Shown: positions 6,856 through 15,925 of the stretch, one piece after another
How the letters are laid out: every line of letters starts with the position of its first letter
Position numbering within the stretch: the first letter of the stretch is position 1
Assembly: GCA_910583945.1 (NCBI GenBank)
Contig: CAJTYF010000018.1
Coordinates: 1 to 26,654 of the forward strand
Direction of reading: 5' to 3'
DNA: 26,654 bases
Source of the DNA: an uncultured Bacilli bacterium
Lineage (GTDB): Bacteria > Bacillota_I > Bacilli_A > RF39 > UBA660
Position numbers and translations under genes: made by a program
Notes under the pieces: model-generated
Told to the model about the DNA's origin: nothing
What the model saw: only the letters and a program-made list of their open reading frames with translations
Database searches by the model: none

Positions 6856-7572
6856 TTAACTAATGTTTTTATAATCAATATTTGCTAATTTTGCTTGTTT
6901 AGTTAAGTCTTTTGTTTGTAATTTGAATTGTTTCCCATTTTTTATAAAATAAGTCCCACATTGTCTAAATTCAAAATTAACATTTTTTCTTATACATTGT
7001 TCTCTAATATTTAACACCCAATCAAATTCTAGGGGTCTAGCATTTATATCCGATTCACCACCGACTACAACAAGTTCTATATTATCAAGATATTTTTCTA
7101 TATTTATATTTTCTAATAATGGTTGTGCTGTAATACATTTATGTTTTATTTGTAAACACTCAAATATAGATAATTTATAATCCGCATTTTTTTGATTTTC
7201 AATTGTACAACAGACTACTACATTATCATAGCCTTCATTCCAATCATTTGGAATGCAATTCATAAATCTATCTATTCTTTTTGTTAAAAATAAGAAAGTA
7301 CAATCTTTTCGCTTCTTTATCATTTGCCAACATTCGTCACGCCATTCATCTGCTTCTTCAATTAAAAAGTCAGTAGAAAAACATAAATAAACCATTCCAG
7401 ATTTCATTTTATAATTGCCGTTCTTTAATTTTTCAATTGGCTTTTTAAAATCTTTTGTTTTGATAATTTCATTAGTATTTATCTTTCTTTTTAAATCTCC
7501 TTTATGAATATAACAATGTAAACAGCCATCACTACATTTTTTACAACCTCGCCACGGATTCCACATTGTCAT
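6856..7572 (-). CDS. DUF5131 (phage Gp37/Gp68-like) radical-SAM-type protein
   Basis: This protein of 238 aa matches the DUF5131 family, found in phages and in scattered bacterial genomes; no activity is established to my knowledge. It opens WNPWRGCKKCSDGCLHCY, giving C13-x3-C17-x2-C20, the spacing that holds a radical SAM iron-sulfur cluster; C10 is extra. Later family marks are VYLCFSTDFLIEEADEWR, FLFLTKRIDRF, CITAQPLLE, VVVGGESDINARPLEFDW and IREQC...FEFRQCG. A ribosome site (AGGAG) lies eight bases before the first ATG. The ASCH-like gene ends 11 bases upstream, so the two form a short operon. Family assignment is good; reaction and substrate are unknown. By analogy with the fold, a nucleic-acid or nucleotide substrate is possible, but that is inference. 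Confidence 0.85.
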   Translation of the reverse strand: MTMWNPWRGCKKCSDGCLHCYIHKGDLKRKINTNEIIKTKDFKKPIEKLKNGNYKMKSGMVYLCFSTDFLIEEADEWRDECWQMIKKRKDCTFLFLTKRIDRFMNCIPNDWNEGYDNVVVCCTIENQKNADYKLSIFECLQIKHKCITAQPLLENINIEKYLDNIELVVVGGESDINARPLEFDWVLNIREQCIRKNVNFEFRQCGTYFIKNGKQFKLQTKDLTKQAKLANIDYKNIS

Positions 7573-7583
7573 ATTACTAACTC

Positions 7584-8036
7584 CTAAAATCTTGATTTTT
7601 CATAGTTGTAAGGAATGCTTGTCCCAACAACAACATCTTCTATTTTTTCTATAATTAGCCAGTCATCCATATTACCTTGATGATCAAAGTCTAAAGGTGT
7701 TATTTCCTCAACATTTTTAAATTCAATTAAACATAAACATTTTTTATGCCATCTTTCTTTTTGTTTATCTGTTAATTGTAGTTTATTATTGTTTTCTTCA
7801 ATCGTTTTTGTTATTTCCTCTTCAGATAATTTAATAAAATTTTGAACTTCTTCTACAACTGCTTTGGCTGTTATTTTTTTGGTCCCTTTTTCCATAAAAT
7901 ATAATATTTCATCTTTAAATACTCGGCTGTGTGGAATTTTTCTTCCTGCTGCTCCTCTTATAATCATCGTTTTACTACCATCCAATATTTTATTTAATTC
8001 TTTAGATTTATCATCACAATATACTAGATGTACCAT
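7584..8036 (-). CDS. ASCH/PUA-like domain protein
   Basis: This is a small soluble protein of 150 aa. The segment ILDGSKTMIIRGAAGRKIPHSRVFKDEILYFMEKG followed by KITAKAVVEEV resembles the ASCH/EVE/PUA-like beta barrel, in which a G-x-K-x-x-x-x-R segment and a G/D-D/E-x-x-x-F strand line a pocket for RNA or modified bases. The C-terminal half has the helical LSEEEITKTIEENNNKLQL and a WHKKCLCLIEF strand. It is the first gene of a two-gene operon with the DUF5131 protein, behind a clear promoter and an AGGAG ribosome site seven bases before the ATG. The fold assignment comes from motif impression, not a database match, so it is moderate. A role in recognising a modified nucleotide made or removed by its radical-SAM-type partner is a hypothesis. 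Confidence 0.6.
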   Translation of the reverse strand: MVHLVYCDDKSKELNKILDGSKTMIIRGAAGRKIPHSRVFKDEILYFMEKGTKKITAKAVVEEVQNFIKLSEEEITKTIEENNNKLQLTDKQKERWHKKCLCLIEFKNVEEITPLDFDHQGNMDDWLIIEKIEDVVVGTSIPYNYEKSRF

Positions 8037-8117
8037 AAAATATCTCCTCTTTCTAATAATTTATCCTTCATTTTTGCTGCTCCTTAAATTTATTTCATTT
8101 ATTAGCTAACTGAACTT

Positions 8118-8146
8118 ATTATACTATTATTTAGCTTATTAAACAA
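8118..8146 (-). promoter_or_regulatory. Sigma-A promoter of the ASCH-like/DUF5131 operon
   Basis: On the minus strand TTGTTT (8141-8146) and TATAAT (8118-8123) are separated by 17 bp. The predicted start lies about 75 nt before the ASCH-like gene. The rest of the gene-free stretch 8037-8400 holds only this promoter and the secA terminator. Confidence 0.65.
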
Positions 8147-8270
8147 TGATACTACTAAAAATTATCGTTTCATTTTATATAATTGTTAGGGTATTTAAGG
8201 GTTGAATTTCTTAAAAGAATTAACAAGTTCATTTTAAATGATATAATCTAATTAAAATTCTCTAAAAAAT

Positions 8271-8291
8271 AAAAAGAAATGTTAGCATTTC
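8271..8291 (-). terminator. Intrinsic terminator downstream of secA
   Basis: On the minus strand GAAATG-CTAA-CATTTC (6-bp perfect stem, 4-nt loop) is followed by TTTTTATTTTT. It lies about 110 bases after the secA stop codon and is the first good terminator on that strand. Confidence 0.7.
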
Positions 8292-8400
8292 ATCTATTTT
8301 AACATTCCTTTATTTATTATTATCTCAATTCATGGAAACAAATGTGAATTTCGCTATTAGTTTTAATTTTATCAGATTCCTTAATTCCTTATAAAAATTG

Positions 8401-10890
8401 TTATTTACCACAACATTGCTTATACTTCTTTCCCGAACCACAAGGACAGGAATCGTTACGGCCTATTTTCTTATCATTTTTTTTAGGAGTTTGTTTCACT
8501 TTTTCTTTTCCATCTTTGGCAACGCCAATTGTCGTTTGTTTTCTTTCTGTATTTTGTTCTATATTCGCTTTAAGTAGGAATTCTGAAATATTTGCCTCTA
8601 TTTTGTCTAGTAAATTTTCAAACAAGTCAAAACCTTCCATGGTATAAGCTTGTAATGGATTTACTTGACCATAGCCGCGTAACATAATTCCTTCTTTTAA
8701 ATGCTCCATCATACTTATATGATCCACCCATAAAGAGTCTATAATCCTTAAAGAAATAGCTCTTTCAAATTCTTGAAAATTAGGAGCAACACTTATTTTT
8801 TCTTCATAATCCGATAAAATTCGATTCGATAAAAATTCTTTAATTTCTTCATCCTTTTTATCTTTAATATCTTCTACTTTTAAGTTTTCTTTTTTAATAT
8901 AATTAGTATTTACTGCTTCAATAATTTCACTTTTGTCTTCTTCTGTCAAATAGCCTTCTGGTTCGATATGATTATCTACTAAATCTGAAATCGTATTTTT
9001 AAAAATTTCAATGATACTTTCGTGAATATTTTCATTATCTAATATTTCATTTCTTCTATCATAAATGATTGTTCTTTGTTCGTTTACAACATTGTCATAA
9101 TCTAATAAGGATTTACGCATATCAAAGTTATTGCCTTCTACCTTCTTTTGAGCCGTTTCGATACTTCTTGTAATCGCTTTAGAACGAATGGCTTGATCCT
9201 CACTCATTCCTAAACTGGTTACAATACTTTTAATTCGATCGGTTCCAAACATACGCATTAAATCGTCATCAAAGGAAACAAAGAATTGACTTGTACCTAT
9301 GTCTCCTTGACGACCACTACGTCCTCGTAATTGGTTGTCAATACGACGAGATTCATGTCTTTCAGTTCCAATAACGTAAAGCCCTCCTAGTTCTACGGTT
9401 TCTGGTGTTAATTTAATATCGGTTCCACGTCCAGCCATGTTTGTTGCAATGGTTATAGCGCCTTTAGAACCCGCTTTAGCAATGATTTCTGCTTCTCTTT
9501 CGTGATTTTTAGCGTTTAAAACTTCATGTTTTAATCCAGCTTTTGTCAAAAGTTTGCTTAAATGTTCATTCGCTTCTACAGATATTGTACCAACTAAGAT
9601 TGGTTGCCCAGAAGCATGAATTTCTTTAATTGAATTTACGATTGCTTTATATTTCCCAGCCATATTGGCATAGACTAAGTCTGGTAAATCGACTCTAGCA
9701 ATAGGTTTATTTGTAGGAATACAGATAACATACATATTATATATATTTCTAAATTCTTCTTCTTCAGTTTTGGCTGTTCCAGTCATTCCTGACAATTTTT
9801 CATACATTCTAAATAAATTTTGAAATGTAATGGTTGCCATCGTTTTGGTTTCAACATTAATGTTTACTTTTTCTTTGGCTTCAATAGCTTGATGGAGCCC
9901 ATCACTGTATTGTCTTCCTTGCATTAGACGTCCTGTAAATTGATCAACAATAATGACTTCACCATTATTTACTACATAATCAATGTCTTTTTTAAAAGCA
10001 TAATTTGCTTTTAAGGCTTGATTAACATGATGAACTAAGTTTGTATTGTTCAAATCGTATAAATTTGAGACTTTAAAGAACTTTTCAATTTTTTTACTTC
10101 CTTCTTCAGTTAAAGAAACATTTTTTACTTTTTCATCAATCGTGTAATCTTCTTCATTGATTAAATTTTTAACTGAACGATCCGCGTCCACATATAAACT
10201 ATTTGAATTTGCTTGACCTCCAGAAATAATAAGCGGAGTTCTTGCTTCATCAATTAAAATGGAATCGACTTCATCGACAATACAAAAATGAAGCGGTCTT
10301 TGAACGCGTTCTTCCGCATGTACGACCATATTATCTCTTAAATAATCAAATCCAATTTCGTTATTTGTGGAATATAAAACATCACAAGCGTAAGCTTCTT
10401 TTTTCTCTTTGGCGGATAAACCATTTAAATTCAGACCAACGGTTAAACCTAAAAATTTAAAAACCTCACCCATCCATTCTGAGTCACGTTTCGCTAAGAA
10501 TTCATTTACGGTAACGATATGAACACCTTTTCCTGTTAAAGCGTTTAAATAAGCGGGTAGTGTTGCTACTAAAGTTTTACCTTCACCAGTTTTCATTTCA
10601 GCAATGTTTCCATAATGAATCGCTAAACCACCTAAAATTTGAACATAAAATGGCTTAAGTCCAATTACTCGACTCGCTGCCTCTCGCACTACAGCAAAAG
10701 CTGGAATTATAATGTCTTCAATCGTTTTGCCATTCTCTAATTCTTTTTTAAATTCTTCTGTTTTTTCTTTTAACTCTTTATCTGATAAAACCGCCATTTC
10801 ATTTTCCAATGCTACAATTTTATCAGCGATGCTTTCAAATCTTTTTAATTCTTTATATTCTGAATCTATTAATTTTCTAAAAAATCCCAT
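8401..10890 (-). CDS. secA: Preprotein translocase ATPase SecA
   Basis: SecA drives Sec-dependent export through SecYEG. The protein is 829 aa from MGFFRKLIDSEYKELKRF, the usual length for a housekeeping SecA. Walker A is TGEGKT at residues 101-106. The DEAD-type Walker B segment DEVDSILIDEARTPLI lies near residue 210, and the C-terminal motor half has TNMAGRGTDIKL and QLRGRSGRQGD. The C-terminal SecB/lipid-binding zinc site is intact as CPCGSGKKYKQCC. The start is set at 10890: an ATG 14 codons earlier overlaps the -10 box of the predicted promoter, while AAGGTG precedes this one. It is transcribed divergently from essC. No accessory SecA2 feature is seen, and nothing suggests it is dedicated to the neighbouring type VII gene. 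Confidence 0.97.
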   Translation of the reverse strand: MGFFRKLIDSEYKELKRFESIADKIVALENEMAVLSDKELKEKTEEFKKELENGKTIEDIIIPAFAVVREAASRVIGLKPFYVQILGGLAIHYGNIAEMKTGEGKTLVATLPAYLNALTGKGVHIVTVNEFLAKRDSEWMGEVFKFLGLTVGLNLNGLSAKEKKEAYACDVLYSTNNEIGFDYLRDNMVVHAEERVQRPLHFCIVDEVDSILIDEARTPLIISGGQANSNSLYVDADRSVKNLINEEDYTIDEKVKNVSLTEEGSKKIEKFFKVSNLYDLNNTNLVHHVNQALKANYAFKKDIDYVVNNGEVIIVDQFTGRLMQGRQYSDGLHQAIEAKEKVNINVETKTMATITFQNLFRMYEKLSGMTGTAKTEEEEFRNIYNMYVICIPTNKPIARVDLPDLVYANMAGKYKAIVNSIKEIHASGQPILVGTISVEANEHLSKLLTKAGLKHEVLNAKNHEREAEIIAKAGSKGAITIATNMAGRGTDIKLTPETVELGGLYVIGTERHESRRIDNQLRGRSGRQGDIGTSQFFVSFDDDLMRMFGTDRIKSIVTSLGMSEDQAIRSKAITRSIETAQKKVEGNNFDMRKSLLDYDNVVNEQRTIIYDRRNEILDNENIHESIIEIFKNTISDLVDNHIEPEGYLTEEDKSEIIEAVNTNYIKKENLKVEDIKDKKDEEIKEFLSNRILSDYEEKISVAPNFQEFERAISLRIIDSLWVDHISMMEHLKEGIMLRGYGQVNPLQAYTMEGFDLFENLLDKIEANISEFLLKANIEQNTERKQTTIGVAKDGKEKVKQTPKKNDKKIGRNDSCPCGSGKKYKQCCGK

Positions 10891-10915
10891 GTAGTATTCA
10901 CCTTCCATGGCAAAT

Positions 10916-10944
10916 ATTATAACATAAAACATTTAAAATATGAA
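10916..10944 (-). promoter_or_regulatory. secA: Probable secA promoter
   Basis: On the minus strand TTCATA (10939-10944) and a consensus TATAAT (10916-10921) are 17 bp apart, about 25 bases before the chosen secA start. It overlaps the more upstream ATG, which argues against that ATG as the start. Confidence 0.55.
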
Positions 10945-11022
10945 TAAATACTAACCATTTCATTGATTTTTTATTGTTTTCATTTATCTGTTGGAATTTA
11001 AAGATTCTATTTATTCTTATAA

Positions 11023-11051
11023 TTGATTAAAAATAATCGCTATGTTAAAAT
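11023..11051 (+). promoter_or_regulatory. essC: Promoter of the essC-yukD-like operon
   Basis: TTGATT (11023-11028) and TAAAAT (11046-11051) are separated by 17 bp and lie about 25 bases upstream of the essC ATG. An AGGGG ribosome site precedes the start. It is divergent from the secA promoter within a 185-base intergenic region. Confidence 0.65.
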
Positions 11052-11075
11052 ATTTTTAAGAATAGGGGTATTCAA

Positions 11076-14000
11076 ATGAAAGTATTTGTTGCAGATGAAA
11101 CAAGAGTAAATCAATATTTGTTACCAGAGAAAATTGAAGATACTTTTTTAATTAATTATGAATCAAAAGAGGGTGTTTTAGAAAACATTATTCTCTCAGC
11201 AGAAAATGGAAATTGGGTGATTCGTGAAACTCAAGATTTTATTATAAGAAAAGGTCTTTCTTCTCTTCCTAATGATGTTTTAAAAAATTTAAATTTTTAC
11301 GATATAAAATTTGATGATATTGATGAAAAAATCAAAATGTATTGTTTTGATGTTCCAATGAAATACCATAGCTATTCAATTATTGATAAATCTAAACTTA
11401 CACTTGGAAAGGAAAATAATGATATCGTTTATAATAGTGTAGAGGTTGGAATTTTACATTTTACTATAGAAAAAAAAGAAGCCAGTTGGTATTTCAAAAG
11501 TGAAGGAAATGGTATTACTTATATTAATGGCAATCGAGTTACTTCCTGTTTACTTACTCGTGGAGACGTTATATTTGTGGATGGATTGAAAATTATTTGG
11601 ATGGATACTTTCCTTTTAACAAATGATTTAAACAATTTAATTCAAATACATTTACCTAATTATCAAAAGCTAAATACTTTTGGTCAGGGCAATCTTTACA
11701 ACCCTGTAGTAGGTTTTGAAAAATATGCTTCTCTTTATAATGATAATCAAGTTTTTTTTCATACCCCACGGTTAAAAGCTACTTTTGATGGGTTAGAGGT
11801 CGAAATTGACATCCCCCCCGAACCTATAAAAGACGATGGTCCTCCAGCTATGCTTACTTTAGGTGCAACAGTAATGATGGGCGTTTCTTCTTCTGTTACG
11901 GGAATGGTTGCTTTATTTAGCGTAATGTCTGGTAAGAGTACTGTTGTTGGGGCGATTACCGAACTTACTTTATGTGTTTCGATGATTGCAGGATGCATTT
12001 GTTTTCCACTTATGTTGGATAAATATCAAAAAAATAAAATCAAAACTAACGAAACAAAACGCCAAGAAAAGTATTTGGCTTATTTACAAAGCAAGCGAAT
12101 TCTTATTAATGAAGCCATGGCTAAAGAAAAAAGTGTTCTTATTCAAAATAATTTAAGTCCTACTGAACTTGTTCAAGCGATAAAGAATCGTACCAACAAA
12201 ATATGGAGTCGAGAAATTACGGATAATGATTTTTTAACGCTTCGTTTAGGGCTTGGAAATTGTAAAGCTCACATTTCAGTTCATTCTATGATTAATGATT
12301 TTAATTTAGAAGATGATAATTTAAGAGATGAAGTAAGAAAACTTATGAATGAAAAATTCATTTTACAAGATGTCCCTGTTACTATTTCTTTAATTAATAA
12401 TAAAATTTTACCTATTATTATTAGTGATGATTGCTTAAAAAGAGAGCAAATCATTCACACTCTTTTATTACAACTTATTACTCTTTATAGCGGCATTGAT
12501 TTAAAGATTATTATTCTTACTGAAGAAACGAAAATTCAACAATGGGAATATCTTAAATATCTTCCTCATTCAAGAAGTGTGGATAATACTACTCGTTTTT
12601 TCGCTACCAATGAGTTAGAAATGAAACAAGTCTCTTCGTATTTAGAAGGCATCTATAATGAACGATTAAGCAAAACAAAGTATAATGAACAAGAAAATAA
12701 TTTTGAAAATCAAAAAGATACAACTTACAAGAAATTTGAAGAGTATTATTTAATTATTACTGATAATTATATTCAAGCTAAGAATTTTGGAATTATTGAT
12801 AAACTTTTAAATGATACCGCTAATTTTGGTTTTTCTCTTATGATGATTGAACCAACTTTAAAAAATATTCCTAGTCGTTTTAATAAATTTGTTCAATATA
12901 CTTCTAATAGTGCTGGAATTTATGAAAAAGATTTAAGTCATGAACAAAGAAATTTTACGCCAGATTATTTTGAAGGAGACATCAGTCAGTGTTCTTTAGT
13001 TATTGGAAATATACCAGTTAGTTCAACTTCAATGATGAATCAACTTCCTACCACTTTACAATTTTTAGAGATGTATAACGTTGGAAAAGTGGATCAATTG
13101 AATATTTTAAATCGCTGGGAAAAAAATGATCCAACGATAAGCCTAAGTGCTCCAGTTGGGGTTCATCCGGATGGAAAATTATTTGATTTAGACTTACATG
13201 AAAAATATCATGGTCCGCATGGACTGATCGCTGGTTCTACTGGTAGTGGTAAATCGGAATTTATTATTACTTACATTTTATCCATGGCCGTTAATTATCA
13301 TCCTGATGAAGTACAATTTGTTCTTATTGATTATAAGGGTGGGGGCCTTGCTGGTGCTTTTGAAAATAGGGAAACACAGGTTAAGATTCCTCATTTAGTA
13401 GGAACGATTACTAACTTAGATACCGGTGAAATGAATCGTACCCTTGTCAGTATCAATAGTGAGCTTAAAAGAAGACAAAGAATGTTTAATGAAGCACGTG
13501 ATGCTTTAGGTGAAAGTACAGTTGATATTTATAAATACCAAAAGTTTTATCGTAATGGTAAAGTAAAAGAACCGATTTCACATTTGTTTATTATTAGTGA
13601 TGAGTTTGCGGAGTTGAAGGCACAGCAACCTGATTTTATGGAGGAACTTATTTCTACGGCACGTATTGGACGTTCTTTAGGGGTGCATCTTATTCTTGCT
13701 ACTCAGAAACCAACGGGTGTTGTTGATGATCAAATTTGGGCCAATTCGAAATTTAAAGTTTGTTTAAAAGTACAAACAAGTGAAGACAGTATGGAGCTTT
13801 TAAAGAGAGACGATGCGGCGAGTTTAAAAGAAACAGGAAGATTTTATTTACAAGTTGGATATAATGAACTTTTTGAATTAGGTCAATCGGCTTGGTCAGG
13901 AGCAAAATATATCCCACAAGATCGTGTTGAAAAAACAGTAGATGATAATATTTATTTTATCGATAATAATGGTAATCTCATTCAACAAGTCAACGATTTA

Positions 14001-15647
14001 GTTAAAGTTGCGAATACCATTAATTATGGAGACCAACTTACCAATATCGTTAAAAATTTATACGACCTTGCTAAAAGAGAATCCATTCCTTTTCGTCAAC
14101 TATGGTTGCCTAATATTCCTAAAGAAATTTATTTATCTAATACCATAAAAAAATACAATTATCAAACCAAACCTTATTCTATTAATCCTGTAATTGGTGA
14201 ATATGATTTACCTACTGAACAATTACAAAAATTGTTAACCATGGATTTTACAAATGATGGAAATTTAATTATTTATGGTACTCCTGGAAGTGGCAAAGAA
14301 AATCTTATTATGACTTTGCTTTATTCTATTTGTGCTTATCATACTACAGAAGAAGTAAATATCTATATCTTAGATTTTGGTTCAGAAATATTAAAAATTT
14401 TTAATAGTGCTCCCCAAGTTGGGGATGTTGTTTTCGCTGAAGATAAAAACAAAGTTAAAAGCTTATTCTTAATGCTTGAGCGAGAAATGAATCGAAGAAA
14501 AGATTTATTTTCAAGTCATGGGGGAAGTTATGCTACCTATGTAGAGACGAATGAAGAAAAATTACCTTTACTTTTAATTATTTTAAATGGCTATGAGTCC
14601 TTTATTGAAAATTATGGTTCTTATGATGATTTCTTAGCTCACATTATCCGTGAAAGTTCTAAATATGGTATCGTGTTTATGATGACTGCTTTTGGTCCAG
14701 CTTCTGTAATTTCTAAAATTAATCAAGCGTTCCCTAATAAAATTGCGATGCAACTTGCCGATTCTTTCGATTATCAATTTTATTTAAATGCTCCACATGG
14801 TTTGACACCTTCTAAATATTATGGTCGAGGAATTGTTTCTGTTGATAAAACGGCTTATGAATTTCAAACTTGTTTCATTTATTTAAAGGATCAAATTAAT
14901 CAAGTGATTAAGTCTTCTTTTGAAAAATTAAATTATTCTAAAGCGAAGGCCATTCCTGTCATCCCTGAGTCGGTTACTGTAGATTCTTTATCTGGCTATA
15001 TAGATAGTTTCACAAATGTTCCTATTGGGATTAATATTTACGATGCTTCTATTTGTAAATTCGACTTAATTAAAAATCAAATTTCTCAAATTATAGGAAA
15101 TAATCTTTTAGTAGAAAATGATTTTATTAATCACTTTTTATCAATTTTGTCTTCCGTTCCAAACATAAAAATGGAAATTATTGATTTTATGGGTAATATT
15201 GGTATTAATAGTGGTATCAATTATACAAATAATAATTTTACTGAAAAGTTGAAAAGCATTACAAATGGCGATGGAAATGGAAATAAAAAAGTTTATTTAC
15301 TGATTGGAATTGGCTATATTTATGATAAAGTTTTAGATGAAGGTGTCAACCATTTATTTACTATTTTTAATCATTTAAGTGAGTATCCAAATAGTTATTT
15401 TGTGTTTGCTGATAATTATTCTTCTTATAAGAGAATTATGAAAGAAGATTGGTATTCTAAAAATGTCAATAATAAAAATGGAATCTGGATAGGGAAGGGA
15501 ATTGATAGCCAAAAAGCTATTGAAATCCCTAATCTTGGACCTAGTGATGTTAACGAAGATTTCCAAGGTTTAAGTTATCTTGTTAACGATGAAGAGTATC
15601 AAATGATGAAATGTATTGGTACGTTAGAGAGAAGTGATTTTTATTAA
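11076..15647 (+). CDS. essC: EssC/YukB-type FtsK/SpoIIIE ATPase of a type VIIb secretion system
   Basis: EssC is the membrane ATPase that powers export of WXG100/LXG substrates in Firmicutes. This protein has 1523 aa, close to the usual 1480-1500. An FHA-like fold covers residues about 90-185 (LTLGKENNDI, HFTIEKKEASWYF, ITYINGNRV, RGDVIFVDG). Two membrane segments lie around residues 253-316. The first full FtsK/SpoIIIE domain has Walker A GSTGSGKS (720-727), Walker B VLIDYKGGG (749-757) and ATQKPTGVVDDQIW near 876. The second ATPase unit has GTPGSGKE (1068-1075), in which the Ser/Thr that coordinates magnesium is Glu, so it is probably a regulatory domain. The last unit, from about residue 1320, has no P-loop. 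It overlaps the YukD-like gene by 14 bases. No WXG100, EssA, EssB or EsaA gene is present in the window. Confidence 0.92.
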   Translation: MKVFVADETRVNQYLLPEKIEDTFLINYESKEGVLENIILSAENGNWVIRETQDFIIRKGLSSLPNDVLKNLNFYDIKFDDIDEKIKMYCFDVPMKYHSYSIIDKSKLTLGKENNDIVYNSVEVGILHFTIEKKEASWYFKSEGNGITYINGNRVTSCLLTRGDVIFVDGLKIIWMDTFLLTNDLNNLIQIHLPNYQKLNTFGQGNLYNPVVGFEKYASLYNDNQVFFHTPRLKATFDGLEVEIDIPPEPIKDDGPPAMLTLGATVMMGVSSSVTGMVALFSVMSGKSTVVGAITELTLCVSMIAGCICFPLMLDKYQKNKIKTNETKRQEKYLAYLQSKRILINEAMAKEKSVLIQNNLSPTELVQAIKNRTNKIWSREITDNDFLTLRLGLGNCKAHISVHSMINDFNLEDDNLRDEVRKLMNEKFILQDVPVTISLINNKILPIIISDDCLKREQIIHTLLLQLITLYSGIDLKIIILTEETKIQQWEYLKYLPHSRSVDNTTRFFATNELEMKQVSSYLEGIYNERLSKTKYNEQENNFENQKDTTYKKFEEYYLIITDNYIQAKNFGIIDKLLNDTANFGFSLMMIEPTLKNIPSRFNKFVQYTSNSAGIYEKDLSHEQRNFTPDYFEGDISQCSLVIGNIPVSSTSMMNQLPTTLQFLEMYNVGKVDQLNILNRWEKNDPTISLSAPVGVHPDGKLFDLDLHEKYHGPHGLIAGSTGSGKSEFIITYILSMAVNYHPDEVQFVLIDYKGGGLAGAFENRETQVKIPHLVGTITNLDTGEMNRTLVSINSELKRRQRMFNEARDALGESTVDIYKYQKFYRNGKVKEPISHLFIISDEFAELKAQQPDFMEELISTARIGRSLGVHLILATQKPTGVVDDQIWANSKFKVCLKVQTSEDSMELLKRDDAASLKETGRFYLQVGYNELFELGQSAWSGAKYIPQDRVEKTVDDNIYFIDNNGNLIQQVNDLVKVANTINYGDQLTNIVKNLYDLAKRESIPFRQLWLPNIPKEIYLSNTIKKYNYQTKPYSINPVIGEYDLPTEQLQKLLTMDFTNDGNLIIYGTPGSGKENLIMTLLYSICAYHTTEEVNIYILDFGSEILKIFNSAPQVGDVVFAEDKNKVKSLFLMLEREMNRRKDLFSSHGGSYATYVETNEEKLPLLLIILNGYESFIENYGSYDDFLAHIIRESSKYGIVFMMTAFGPASVISKINQAFPNKIAMQLADSFDYQFYLNAPHGLTPSKYYGRGIVSVDKTAYEFQTCFIYLKDQINQVIKSSFEKLNYSKAKAIPVIPESVTVDSLSGYIDSFTNVPIGINIYDASICKFDLIKNQISQIIGNNLLVENDFINHFLSILSSVPNIKMEIIDFMGNIGINSGINYTNNNFTEKLKSITNGDGNGNKKVYLLIGIGYIYDKVLDEGVNHLFTIFNHLSEYPNSYFVFADNYSSYKRIMKEDWYSKNVNNKNGIWIGKGIDSQKAIEIPNLGPSDVNEDFQGLSYLVNDEEYQMMKCIGTLERSDFY

Positions 15648-15903
15648 GAATAAAGTTTTAGTAAAACTTGTTGTTCCTGAAGTGGATCAAACTTATGATT
15701 TGTTTTTACCTGCTAATAAAAAAATTGGAAACATTATTAATTTATTAAATACAACCATTACTGAATTTACAAGTTATGAATTTGTTAAATCTACAAGTAA
15801 TCTTTTATTTAATGCACGTACTGGACATCAATATTCTCCTGATGATTTACTTTTAAATACGGATATACGAAATGGAACCATTTTGGTTTTACTTTCAGAG
15901 TAA
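15634..15903 (+). CDS. YukD/EsaB-like ubiquitin-fold protein of the type VII system
   Basis: This is a small protein of 89 aa with a beta-grasp pattern: KVLVKLVVPEVDQTYDLFLPANKKIGNIINLL gives the first hairpin and helix, and YSPDDLLLNTDIRNGTILVLLSE the last strand with the typical IRNGTxLxLL ending seen in YukD. YukD/EsaB is a cytosolic ubiquitin-like component encoded with EssC in type VIIb loci. The start is a GTG inside the end of essC (14-base overlap) with only a weak purine-rich ribosome site, implying translational coupling. A strong terminator follows directly, so the operon is only these two genes. Sequence identity to known YukD is not obvious by eye; the call rests on size, predicted fold and position. 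Confidence 0.7.
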   Translation: MIFIKNKVLVKLVVPEVDQTYDLFLPANKKIGNIINLLNTTITEFTSYEFVKSTSNLLFNARTGHQYSPDDLLLNTDIRNGTILVLLSE

Positions 15904-15925
15904 CTAAAAATTAGTTACTTTTTTT
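15899..15925 (+). terminator. Terminator of the essC operon
   Basis: The 9-bp perfect stem AGTAACTAA/TTAGTTACT with an AAA loop is followed by six Ts on the plus strand. It includes the stop codon region of the YukD-like gene and abuts the stop of the convergent SGNH-fold gene. Confidence 0.85.

Noticed and set aside
10242..10460. Plus-strand open frame of 72 codons inside secA
   Set aside because: It is fully covered by secA on the other strand, has no ribosome site, and shows no family resemblance; the same applies to the other antisense frames within secA, murA and argS.
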